Assembly: GCF_023806565.1 (NCBI RefSeq)
Contig: NZ_JAMTDV010000014.1
Span: 1 to 44,676 of the forward strand
DNA: 44,676 nucleotides
Reading direction: 5' to 3'
Source of the DNA: Accumulibacter sp.
GTDB taxonomy: Bacteria; Pseudomonadota; Gammaproteobacteria; Burkholderiales; Rhodocyclaceae
Shown here: in pieces, positions 7,833-15,125 of the stretch
Numbering within the stretch: the first letter of the stretch is position 1
Layout: every line of letters begins with the position of its first letter
Program-made: the position numbers and the translations under genes
Notes under the pieces: generated by a model
Told to the model about the DNA's origin: nothing
The model's database searches: none
The model's input: the letters and a program-made list of their open reading frames with translations, nothing else

Positions 7833-8682
7833 TCCGGACAGGGTCTACTTCTCGCTGAAACTGGCTGCACGCCTGTACCGAAAACCACTGGAATCGCTGA
7901 CGCCCGACGAACGGCGACGGGTGAACAGCGTCGCCAGCCGACAACAACGGATCGAAGCCCGGATTCTGGCGACACCGCAAACCGCGGCCGTCGTGCTGCC
8001 GGAAGCGTCGATCGAAAGCGGCCTGATGGAAGTCCGCAGCCGCTATGGCAACGATGACGAGTATCACGCTGACCTCGAGCGCGTCGGCCTGAATCCCGTG
8101 TCTTTGCAGCAAGCCGTGGTGCGCGACATGGTCGTCGAAGCGATTCTCGAAGCCGTTGCGGCAAGCTCGACGGCGGTCAGCGAGACAGACACCGAGATCT
8201 TTTGGCACCGGCACAAGGATCGCTTTCGCGGCGCGGATACGCGCGTACTCCAGCACATCCTGGTGACCATCAACGAACGGCTGTCGGGCAGCGAGCCATC
8301 TGTCGCCCACCTCCGGATCGAGGCGATCCGTGGCCGTCTGGTCAAGGAGCCGCAGCGTTTCGCCGAACAGGCGTTGAAACATCCGGCATGCCCGACGGCG
8401 ATCATCGGCGGGCTGCTCGGCACGGTACCGCGCGGCCAGCTATACCGGGAACTCGATGCCGTCGCCTTTGCCCTTGCCGAGGCAACGCTGTCCGAGGCGG
8501 TCGAGAGCCGGTTCGGCTTTCACTTGATCTACTGCGAGGCAATCGATCCCGAGCGAATTCTCAGCTTCGCCGAAGCCCGCGGCAGCATCCGCCAGTATCT
8601 CGAAGTGCAGCAACGCGACAGTTGTCAGAAAGCCTGGATCAAGGACCTTCGCCAGCGAGCGCAGGCCGACAAGGACTCCTGA
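7798..8682 (+). CDS. nifM: NifM, peptidyl-prolyl cis-trans isomerase for NifH maturation
   Basis: NifM is a parvulin-type isomerase required to mature the nitrogenase Fe protein. The protein has the NifM N-terminal helical region (YFSLKLAARLYRKPLESLTPDERRRV). A PpiC rotamase domain covers about residues 150-270, with RVLQHILVTINE, ACPTAIIGGLLG and RFGFHLIYCE. The start is uncertain. Family alignment points to NDPDRVYF near 7828, where a GTA stands instead of a start codon. The nearest in-frame ATG is at 7798, inside the end of nifZ. This could be another effect of the decay seen in nifW and nifZ. The body is intact to the TGA at 8680-8682. Confidence 0.85.
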   Translation: MHWKNGRSTVNDPDRVYFSLKLAARLYRKPLESLTPDERRRVNSVASRQQRIEARILATPQTAAVVLPEASIESGLMEVRSRYGNDDEYHADLERVGLNPVSLQQAVVRDMVVEAILEAVAASSTAVSETDTEIFWHRHKDRFRGADTRVLQHILVTINERLSGSEPSVAHLRIEAIRGRLVKEPQRFAEQALKHPACPTAIIGGLLGTVPRGQLYRELDAVAFALAEATLSEAVESRFGFHLIYCEAIDPERILSFAEARGSIRQYLEVQQRDSCQKAWIKDLRQRAQADKDS

Positions 8683-8997
8683 AATCGTCTCGCGGGCGAA
8701 GTCGACCGGCGCAAGCTTCGCGGCCGGACGAACCGGTTTCTCGCGAGATGCCTTCCGGACCACTTGCGGATTGCCCGGCAGATGCGCCCCGAGGAAATTC
8801 CTCCGGAGTTGGTCTCGGTTCTGAATGCGATGCCGGCAGTCTCCCTCGGCGATGAGGGCAGGAGGGATGCTGGACTGGCCAGTCGAATCCTCTATCCTGG
8901 GCTGCTCCTTGCGGGAACCACGGCCTTGCCTGGCGAACCGGGGAGAGTGGGCCGCCGGCCGAGGACGGACAACGCCAGCACGACGGCCGGCGCCGGC
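8683..8997. other. Gap between convergent nifM and rnfH
   Basis: No protein is recognisable in these 315 bases. A possible stem GCGAAG/CTTCGC flanks about 14 bases near 8695-8722, and a perfect 12-base palindrome GACTGGCCAGTC is at 8873-8884. Neither is followed by a T-run. Because nifM and rnfH converge here, the stems may reduce read-through, but that is a guess. Confidence 0.35.
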
Positions 8998-9276
8998 CTA
9001 CTCGTCGTCGTCGCGCCAACTGTCGCGGCGTGGCACGGTTTGCGGATCGCAGGTGATGGAGCGGTAGATCTCGACCCTGTCCCCCGGCCGCAACGCCGTA
9101 TCCGGCTTTACCAGCCGACCGAAAACCCCCACCTTCTGCGTTTCCAGGTCGATCGTCGGAAAGGACTGGAGAATGCCGGAGCGGACAATCGCGTCGCGCA
9201 CGTTCGACCCGTCCGGCATTTCGATGGTGAGCCATAGTTGCTGGCCCGCTTCCGAGTAGGCAACTCCGATTTGCAT
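8998..9276 (-). CDS. rnfH: RnfH family protein
   Basis: This 92-residue ubiquitin-like-fold protein of the RnfH family opens with IGVAYSEAGQQLWLTIEMP and has the conserved GVFGRLVKPDTALRPGDRVEIYR segment. RnfH genes accompany nif-type rnf operons, but the protein's role is not established. It is the last gene of the rnf operon, 14 bases after rnfD, and its TAG at 8998-9000 faces nifM. The start ATG at 9276 has GAAGAAG-type purines upstream. Confidence 0.9.
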   Translation of the reverse strand: MQIGVAYSEAGQQLWLTIEMPDGSNVRDAIVRSGILQSFPTIDLETQKVGVFGRLVKPDTALRPGDRVEIYRSITCDPQTVPRRDSWRDDDE

Positions 9277-9290
9277 GCTTCTTCTCCCGC

Positions 9291-10367
9291 TTATTTCTCT
9301 GGCTCGAGAGCAGCACCGCGGCGATCGCGTCCGTAGATGCGCGGCCTGCAGTAGCTGTCGATCACCGGCGTCAGCGAGTTCATCAGCAGCACGGCAAAAG
9401 CCACCCCCTCCGGGTAGCCGGCCCAGGTGCGAATGACATAGCTGAGCAACCCGCAGCCAGCGCCGAAGACGAGCTGTCCGCGTGGCGTGTTGGGCGAGGT
9501 GACGTAGTCGGTGGCAATGAAGAACGCACCGAGCATCGCCCCGCCGGAGAGCAGATGGGTCCCGGCGTCCAGATAGCATGCCGGGTCGACGGCATGCAGG
9601 AGGGCTGCCGGCACGGCAATTCCCAACAGCATCGCCAGCGGAATGTGCCAGCTGATGATGCGCAGGCAGATCATCGCCGCGCCACCGGCGACAATCAGCC
9701 AGGAAGCAGTCTCGCCGAGGCTGCCGGGCCGGCTGCCATACCACGAAGGCACGGGCGCATGCAGCAGGGACTGCGCGAGATCGATTCCGCGCGCCATTTC
9801 GGTCTTGGCAAAGCCGAGCAGGGACGCACTGGCGACCGCGTCGAAAGCCGGCTGCATGCCGTGGAAGGTGATCATCAGGCCGGTGAGCGGCCCTGGCGCG
9901 GAGACCGAGAACATCGGCAGCGGCGCCACCCAGGCGGTCATCTGCACCGGAAACGAGATCAGCAGCGCCACTCGCCCGACCATCGCCGGGTTGAACAGGT
10001 TCTGCCCGAGTCCGCCAAACACCTGCTTGCCGACGATGACCGAGAACAGTCCTCCGAAGGCGCCGATCCACCACGGCGCCCACGGCGGCAGCGACACGGC
10101 GAGCAACCAGCCGGTCAGCACCGCCGAACCGTCGCCGAGTGTCGGGCCCGCATCACGCCGCATCAGACGGAGGCAGAAACCCTCGCCAAGCGTCGCGGCA
10201 GCCACGGTGACGATCCAGAGATACACCGCCGGCCAGCCGTACAGCCAGAAGCCGAACAGGGTGGCCGGCGTCAGCGCGGCCATGACCCAGGTCATCACGC
10301 GGCGCACGCTGTTCGCGGTCGCTGCGTAGGGCGCCGCCACCGGCCGCTCGCTCGATCCTGGCATCAT
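9291..10367 (-). CDS. rnfD: Rnf complex membrane subunit RnfD
   Basis: RnfD is a membrane subunit of the Rnf ferredoxin:NAD oxidoreductase and normally carries a covalent FMN. The 358-residue sequence has about nine or ten hydrophobic spans and the family blocks GEGFCLRLMRRDAG, GGLGQNLFNPAMVGR and DYVTSPNTPRGQ. The flavin attachment site in relatives reads D-x-x-(S/T)-G-A-T. Here the aligned segment is DAVASAS at residues 176-182, with Ser182 where threonine is expected. The ATG at 10367 overlaps the rnfC stop by 4 bases (ATGA), indicating coupling. Confidence 0.93.
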   Translation of the reverse strand: MMPGSSERPVAAPYAATANSVRRVMTWVMAALTPATLFGFWLYGWPAVYLWIVTVAAATLGEGFCLRLMRRDAGPTLGDGSAVLTGWLLAVSLPPWAPWWIGAFGGLFSVIVGKQVFGGLGQNLFNPAMVGRVALLISFPVQMTAWVAPLPMFSVSAPGPLTGLMITFHGMQPAFDAVASASLLGFAKTEMARGIDLAQSLLHAPVPSWYGSRPGSLGETASWLIVAGGAAMICLRIISWHIPLAMLLGIAVPAALLHAVDPACYLDAGTHLLSGGAMLGAFFIATDYVTSPNTPRGQLVFGAGCGLLSYVIRTWAGYPEGVAFAVLLMNSLTPVIDSYCRPRIYGRDRRGAALEPEK

Positions 10368-11857
10368 GTCGTTTGTTCCGCGGGTTTGGCGGCGCCGGCC
10401 CGAGCCCGGGCGGCCGCTCGCTCGGCCTGGCGCCGCGCCGCGAGTTCGGCCTTCTCCTTCGCGTCGCGCTCGAGACGGGCGAGGCGCGCTTCGGCGAGCC
10501 GCCTGCCCGCCTCGGTACGCAGCCTGGCGCGCTCGCGCGCTGCCAATTCCCCCTTGGCGTGGCTGAAGTACTGGACCAGGGGAATGTGCGAAGGACAGAC
10601 GTAGGCGCAGCAACCGCAGGAAATGCAGTCGCTGAGCGAATAGCCGACGGCTCCGTCGAGGTCGCCTGCACGAATGTGCGCCGCCATTTCCAGCGGCAGC
10701 AAGCCCATCGGGCAGGCGCGGGTGCAGGATCCGCAGCGGATGCACGGACCGGTCGCAGGAACGGCCGTTTCCGCGGCGGTGAAGGCCAGGACTCCGCTGG
10801 CTCCCTTGACCAGAGGCACGCGTCCATGCGGCAACAGGGTGCCCATCATCGGGCCACCGAAAAGCAGCCGCGCCGGCTTTTCCTTGACGCCGCAACAGGC
10901 GAGCAGATCATCGACCAGACAGCCGAGCGGCGCGAGGACATTCCCCGGCCGGGTCACCGCGCCACCGTTGACGGTCACGATGCGCTCGACCAGGGGCTGC
11001 CCGAGACGGATCGCTCGATGTACGGCGGCACAGGTCGAGACGTTGTGTACCAGCACGCCGACTTCGGCGGCGCGCGCGTCGGCCGGCACTTCCTTGCCGG
11101 TCAGCGTCTCGATCAACTGCTTGTCCGAACCCATCGGGTAACGCGCGGGCACCGGACGAATCTTCACTTCCGGGTAGGTTGCAGCGGCCCTGGTCATCGC
11201 CGCGATCGCCTCCGGCTTGTTGTCCTCGATGCCGACCAGCGCGCTCTCGGCACCGATGGCATGCATGATGATGCGCGCGCCGTCGACCACCTGCGCCGGG
11301 CAGTCCCGCATGATGCGGTCGTCACTCGATAGATAGGGCTCGCACTCGCCGCCATTGACGATCAACGTTCGTACCGACAGCCGCCTGCCGAGCGCAAACT
11401 TGACCGCGGCCGGAAAGGTCGCGCCGCCAAGACCGACAACGCCGGCGGCGGCAGTGCGCCGCGCGATCTCCTCGGGCGCCAGCGCAAAGGGATCGGCGAC
11501 CGGGTCGGTCTCGATCCAGCGGTCGGCGCCGTCGGCTTCCACCGTGATTGCCGCCAGGCCGAGCCCGGAGGGATGCGGGGCCGTCACTTCGCCGATGGCC
11601 GTCACGGTTCCCGAAACTGGAGCGTGAATCGGCGCCGAGATGTTGCCCTGCGACTGCGCGAGCAGTTGCCCTTTCAGGACCTTCTGTCCGACCAGAACCA
11701 CCGGTCGCGCAGCCCCCCCGACGTGCTGCTGGAGCGGCAAATGGACGCGCGCCGGTCGCGGCAGAACGCGCAACGGGGCATCGGCGGCCGGGCGCTTGTG
11801 GTCGTCGGGATGTACGCCCCAGCGTGGCTCCCGAAACAGACGTTCGATCAGTCCCAT
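10364..11857 (-). CDS. rnfC: Rnf complex subunit RnfC
   Basis: RnfC is the NADH-binding peripheral subunit of the Rnf complex. The 497-residue protein has a glycine-rich FMN/NADH-binding region (GVVGLGGATFPAAVK, IVNGGECEPYL). Two [4Fe-4S] motifs follow, CIRCGSCTRACP and CISCGCCAYVCP, around residues 385-440. The C-terminal 60 residues are an alanine/arginine-rich, likely helical tail, as in many proteobacterial RnfC. It begins 11 bases after rnfB and overlaps rnfD by 4 bases. Confidence 0.95.
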   Translation of the reverse strand: MGLIERLFREPRWGVHPDDHKRPAADAPLRVLPRPARVHLPLQQHVGGAARPVVLVGQKVLKGQLLAQSQGNISAPIHAPVSGTVTAIGEVTAPHPSGLGLAAITVEADGADRWIETDPVADPFALAPEEIARRTAAAGVVGLGGATFPAAVKFALGRRLSVRTLIVNGGECEPYLSSDDRIMRDCPAQVVDGARIIMHAIGAESALVGIEDNKPEAIAAMTRAAATYPEVKIRPVPARYPMGSDKQLIETLTGKEVPADARAAEVGVLVHNVSTCAAVHRAIRLGQPLVERIVTVNGGAVTRPGNVLAPLGCLVDDLLACCGVKEKPARLLFGGPMMGTLLPHGRVPLVKGASGVLAFTAAETAVPATGPCIRCGSCTRACPMGLLPLEMAAHIRAGDLDGAVGYSLSDCISCGCCAYVCPSHIPLVQYFSHAKGELAARERARLRTEAGRRLAEARLARLERDAKEKAELAARRQAERAAARARAGAAKPAEQTT

Positions 11858-11868
11858 GGTGAATTCCT

Positions 11869-12393
11869 TCAGGCGACGGCCGGCTTTGGCCAGATCCAGT
11901 GCGGCAGGGTGACCGGCATCGGCATCAGTCCGATGGCCTCGGTCGGGCAGCGTTCCAGACACGCACCACAGCCGGTGCACGCTTCGCGAATGATGTTGTG
12001 AATCTGCTTGGCAGCACCGATGATCGCGTCCGTTGGGCAGACCTTGCTGCAGCGGCAGCAACCGGTGCAGATCTCCTCGGCGACGACGGCGAGCAGGGGA
12101 CCGTCATCGCGCACCGCGGAGAGGTCGATCCTGATCCCGAGTTTGGCGGCAATCGCCTCGGTGACCGCGCGCCCCCCCGGCGGACAGAGCGTCGGCGAGG
12201 CTTCGCCACGGGCCAGTGCGGCCGCGGCCTGGGCACAGCCGACGAAGCCGCACTGACCGCACTGCGAGCCGGGCAAGAGCGCCTGCAATTCGGCTTCGAG
12301 CGGGTTTTCCTCGACCGCCAGATAGCGCGCGGCGACGCCGAGCAAGGTGCCCAGGGCGATGCCGAGGGCGGTCAGACTGACGACTGCCAACAT
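11869..12393 (-). CDS. rnfB: Rnf complex iron-sulfur subunit RnfB
   Basis: RnfB takes electrons between ferredoxin and the membrane part of Rnf. One N-terminal hydrophobic anchor spans residues 1-25. It is followed by the CGQCGFVGC cluster motif (4Fe-4S domain of the RnfB/cobalamin type) near residue 45-55 and two ferredoxin-like motifs, CTGCCRCSKVCP and CTGCGACLERCP, in the second half. At 174 residues it is the short proteobacterial form. It starts at the ATG at 12393, 13 bases after rnfA. Confidence 0.95.
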   Translation of the reverse strand: MLAVVSLTALGIALGTLLGVAARYLAVEENPLEAELQALLPGSQCGQCGFVGCAQAAAALARGEASPTLCPPGGRAVTEAIAAKLGIRIDLSAVRDDGPLLAVVAEEICTGCCRCSKVCPTDAIIGAAKQIHNIIREACTGCGACLERCPTEAIGLMPMPVTLPHWIWPKPAVA

Positions 12394-12406
12394 GATGCTC
12401 TCCTTC

Positions 12407-12988
12407 TCAACCGGTACTGATGCCGGAAAAACCCATGAACGCCATCGCCAGCAGGCTGGCAACGATGAAACCGATCGGCGGGCCGGCGAACAGCCGCGGC
12501 ACCGTTGCCAGCGCCAGTCGCTCGCGCAGACCGGCAAAGATCACCATCACCAGGCTGTAACCGAGAGACGAGGCGAAGGCGAACAGTGCGCTGGCGAGGA
12601 AACTCAGCCGACTTTCGACCAGCAGCAAGGCAACGCCAAGCACCGCGCAATTGGTCGTGATCAGAGGCAGGTAAATGCCGAGCATCTGGAACAGCGACGG
12701 CGAAACCTTGCGCACCGTCAGCTCGGTGAATTGAACGGCGCTCGCAATCACCAGGATGAAGGTCACCGTGCGCAGGAAGCCGAGCCCGAAGGGCGCCAGC
12801 AGGTAGTTCTGTACCGCCCAGTCGGCCATCGACGAAACGGTGATGACAAAGGTCGTCGCGAGTCCCATGCCGGCCGCCGTATCGATGCGCGTGGTCACCC
12901 CCATGAACGAGCACAGGCCGAGGAAACGGGCGAGGATCACGTTGTTGACCAGCGCCGCGCCGATCATCATCAAGGCATACTCTTTCAT
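12407..12988 (-). CDS. rnfA: Rnf complex membrane subunit RnfA
   Basis: RnfA is one of the two inverted-topology membrane subunits (with RnfE) that hold an intramembrane [2Fe-2S] cluster. The 193-residue protein has six hydrophobic segments and the family motifs NNVILARFLGLCSFMGV and YLPLITTNCAVLG, each carrying a cluster cysteine. The ATG at 12988 overlaps the TGA of the upstream rseC-like gene by 4 bases, implying coupling. Confidence 0.95.
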   Translation of the reverse strand: MKEYALMMIGAALVNNVILARFLGLCSFMGVTTRIDTAAGMGLATTFVITVSSMADWAVQNYLLAPFGLGFLRTVTFILVIASAVQFTELTVRKVSPSLFQMLGIYLPLITTNCAVLGVALLLVESRLSFLASALFAFASSLGYSLVMVIFAGLRERLALATVPRLFAGPPIGFIVASLLAMAFMGFSGISTG

Positions 12989-13503
12989 GCTCCGCCCTTT
13001 CCCCCGGTCGATGGCTGAAGCGACTCGCCGGGCGGCACCCGCCGCAGGAAGCGTGGCGCCAAGTCGCCACGGGCCAACAGCCGTCGGGCAGCGCAGCGGG
13101 CGATCACGACGCCAAGGGCGAGGCCGACGGCGGCGGCGGCCAGGCTGGCGAGGTCGCCCGCGAACCACACCTCTGCGATCGCGGCGCCGGCGAGCGCCGT
13201 CGCCAACGGCAGTCCGTAGGCGATCAGCGCCGCCTGGAGCAAAGCCCGTGGCGCGACGCCGACGACGATCCGTTCCCCCACCTCGAGTCGTTGCGAATGG
13301 GCGAGCGCGAAGCGCCGCTCCTCGATGCGTCTGGCCAGGCTGCCGATCCCCTTGCCGCATTGTCCGACGGCAGCACAGCCACCGCAGCTCGTGCTCGGCT
13401 CGGGTTGCAGCCAGACGACTTCGTCATCGACCCGGACGACGTGGACGATTCCTTCGACGGCACCCCGCTCTGCCGGACTGCACACGGGCATTGGCTCGTT
13501 CAT
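12985..13503 (-). CDS. RseC/MucC-family membrane protein within the rnf operon
   Basis: This 172-residue protein matches the RseC (SoxR-reducing system) family. It has a cysteine-rich N-terminal half with TSCGGCAAVGQCGKG around residues 38-52, followed by two hydrophobic segments at about residues 87-140. RseC is needed with the Rsx (Rnf-like) complex to keep SoxR reduced in Escherichia coli, so a functional tie to Rnf is credible. Here it is inserted between rnfE (3-base gap) and rnfA (4-base overlap), so it is clearly made together with the complex. Whether it is a stable subunit or an assembly factor cannot be told from sequence. Confidence 0.85.
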   Translation of the reverse strand: MNEPMPVCSPAERGAVEGIVHVVRVDDEVVWLQPEPSTSCGGCAAVGQCGKGIGSLARRIEERRFALAHSQRLEVGERIVVGVAPRALLQAALIAYGLPLATALAGAAIAEVWFAGDLASLAAAAVGLALGVVIARCAARRLLARGDLAPRFLRRVPPGESLQPSTGGKGGA

Positions 13504-13506
13504 TTT

Positions 13507-14181
13507 TCAGGCGACCGCGTGTGCGCCGGACATCTGAATCTCCTTGCCGGCACGCAGGTCGAGCAGGCGCTTGACGACGACGAGGAAACCGGTGACGAGA
13601 AACCCTCCGGGCGGCAGAATCATCATCAAGACTCCCCTGTCCGCCGGCAGCAATCGCAGTTCCATGAACCGGAACGAGGGCCCAAGCAGCAGCGATGCGT
13701 CGGCGAACAAGGTCCCCGAGCCGGCAATTTCGCGCACGGCACCGATCGCGGTGAGCGCGATGGTGAAGCCGATTCCCATACACAGACCGTCGACCAGCGC
13801 CGGAACGATCGGCGCCTTGGCGGCGAAGGCTTCCAGCCGTGCGAGCGGCAGGCAATTCGAGACGATCAACGGGATGAACAGGCCGAGCACTTTGTACAGC
13901 TCGTGCATCCAGGCGTTCATCGCCAGATCCACCAGCGTCACCATCGCCGCGACGATCAGGATGAACACGGGAATGCGTACCTCCTGGGTAATCGCGTTGC
14001 GCGCGGCGGCAACCAGCAGACTCGACGCCGCCATCACTGCGGCGGTGGCCAGTCCCATCCCGAAGCCATTGGTAGCACTGGTGGTCATCGCCATGGTCGG
14101 GCACATCCCGAGCAACATGCTGAAAACACCGTTGTTGTCCCACAGGCCATCCCTGGCGATCTTCACATACGCATTTGCCAT
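13507..14181 (-). CDS. rnfE: Rnf complex membrane subunit RnfE
   Basis: RnfE pairs with RnfA in the membrane core. The 224-residue sequence has six hydrophobic spans and the conserved MLLGMCPTMAMTTSATNG and IPLIVSNCLPLAR segments, with the cysteines that bind the membrane [2Fe-2S] cluster. It starts 1 base after rnfG. The C-terminal tail (DLRAGKEIQMSGAHAVA) is polar. Confidence 0.95.
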   Translation of the reverse strand: MANAYVKIARDGLWDNNGVFSMLLGMCPTMAMTTSATNGFGMGLATAAVMAASSLLVAAARNAITQEVRIPVFILIVAAMVTLVDLAMNAWMHELYKVLGLFIPLIVSNCLPLARLEAFAAKAPIVPALVDGLCMGIGFTIALTAIGAVREIAGSGTLFADASLLLGPSFRFMELRLLPADRGVLMMILPPGGFLVTGFLVVVKRLLDLRAGKEIQMSGAHAVA

Positions 14182-14182
14182 T

Positions 14183-14782
14183 TCAGTTCGTCTCCGTCAG
14201 GCGCGCCTTGTGCGCGGCAAAGAATTCGAGACCGGCGCGGACAGCGGCGACCACGGCGCGCGGGGTGATCGTCGCCCCGGCAAACTGGTCGAACGAACCG
14301 CCGTCCTTCTTGACCTTCCAGCGCTCCGGCAGCGGATCGAGCAGCGACCGGCCGGTGAAGCGACGAATCCAGTCGCTCTTCTTCTCCTCGATCTTGTCGC
14401 CCAGACCAGGAGTTTCGTGGTGGGCCAGCGCGCGTACGCCAAGCACCTGGCCATCGGCATCCACGCCCATCATCAGCCGGATCTCGCCGGCGTAGCCGCT
14501 ACCGTAAATTTCGTAGGCAACGCCGGTCACCTTGCCCTGGAGACGGGCACGATAGGCAACGACTTCGCGCTCTTCGGCATTTTTCACGACCACGGTGTCG
14601 ACCGCCGGATTGTTGTCCTGACCGACACCGGCAAGCACCTGACTCAGCGAGTTCTGGCGATCCTCGAGGGCGCGCGCGGCGATGTCGTCGGCGGTAACCC
14701 GGTCGAGCACCGCCAGAACGATGCCGAATCCCAGGCAGAAGGCGCCAAGGATCGCACCATGCACCAGCATGCGCACTTTCAT
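14183..14782 (-). CDS. rnfG: Rnf complex FMN-binding subunit RnfG
   Basis: RnfG has one N-terminal membrane helix (residues 5-25) and an exported FMN-binding domain. The covalent flavin site DQFAGAT with Thr171 is intact and matches the D-x-x-(S/T/A)-G-A-T pattern recognised by the flavin transferase ApbE. ETPGLGDKI is another family block. It is the first recognised gene of the operon. The ATG at 14782 is chosen because translation must begin just before the membrane helix. Its own ribosome-binding site is weak, and a short open frame ending at 14779 overlaps the start. Confidence 0.93.
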   Translation of the reverse strand: MKVRMLVHGAILGAFCLGFGIVLAVLDRVTADDIAARALEDRQNSLSQVLAGVGQDNNPAVDTVVVKNAEEREVVAYRARLQGKVTGVAYEIYGSGYAGEIRLMMGVDADGQVLGVRALAHHETPGLGDKIEEKKSDWIRRFTGRSLLDPLPERWKVKKDGGSFDQFAGATITPRAVVAAVRAGLEFFAAHKARLTETN

Positions 14783-14868
14783 CGGCGACTCGCCGGCGGC
14801 GGCACAGGTGGCGTGGCTGCCCTGCCGGAAGGAAATGTTTCGCGAGGCTTCATGATCATCGGGTCCAT
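14779..14868 (-). CDS. Possible 29-codon leader frame overlapping rnfG
   Basis: A short frame starts at ATG 14868 behind GGGAG, encodes a proline- and arginine-rich peptide beginning MDPMIMKPRETF, and ends in a TGA that overlaps the rnfG ATG (ATGA). That layout could couple rnfG translation to the leader. Against it, the predicted transcription start of the sigma-54 promoter is near 14875, which would leave almost no room upstream of this ATG. It is not recognised as any known protein. Confidence 0.2.
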   Translation of the reverse strand: MDPMIMKPRETFPSGRAATPPVPPPASRR

Positions 14869-14885
14869 ACGTCTCCCAAGGTCTC

Positions 14886-14900
14886 GCACATTTCGTGCCA
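14886..14900 (-). promoter_or_regulatory. Sigma-54 promoter of the rnf operon
   Basis: On the minus strand the sequence is TGGCACG-N4-GTGC. The -24 block is perfect and the -12 block differs by one base from TTGC. The GG and GC pairs are 12 bases apart as required. The predicted transcript start is near 14875, giving a leader of about 93 bases before rnfG. Confidence 0.85.
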
Positions 14901-15013
14901 CGCTTGCTGCAGGTGCACACCAAAGCCGTGCCGGCAACCGTAAGGCCGCACCAGGATGGAAGATTTTCGGCCGCTGGAGCAGCGCAGACCAAGCCGGACA
15001 GCCACTCCGGCGA

Positions 15014-15029
15014 TGTTGCAATTGCTACA
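15014..15029. promoter_or_regulatory. NifA upstream activator site (TGT-N10-ACA) for rnf
   Basis: The exact pattern TGT-N10-ACA lies 114 bases upstream of the rnf -24 element and about 97 bases upstream of the nifL start. It places the divergent rnf operon under NifA control. It could also let NifA influence nifL-nifA. Confidence 0.85.
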
Positions 15030-15125
15030 AAACACGACAAGCCGTCGGCAAAAGCATCGCCAAATCAAGGTCGGCATGGAATCTGCTCTGTTCGCGAAGA
15101 GCAACGGCTTTCGGGATGGTACGAG

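Noticed and set aside
8764-9237. Plus-strand frame between nifM and rnfH
   Set aside because: It runs into the antisense of rnfH and shows no recognisable domain.
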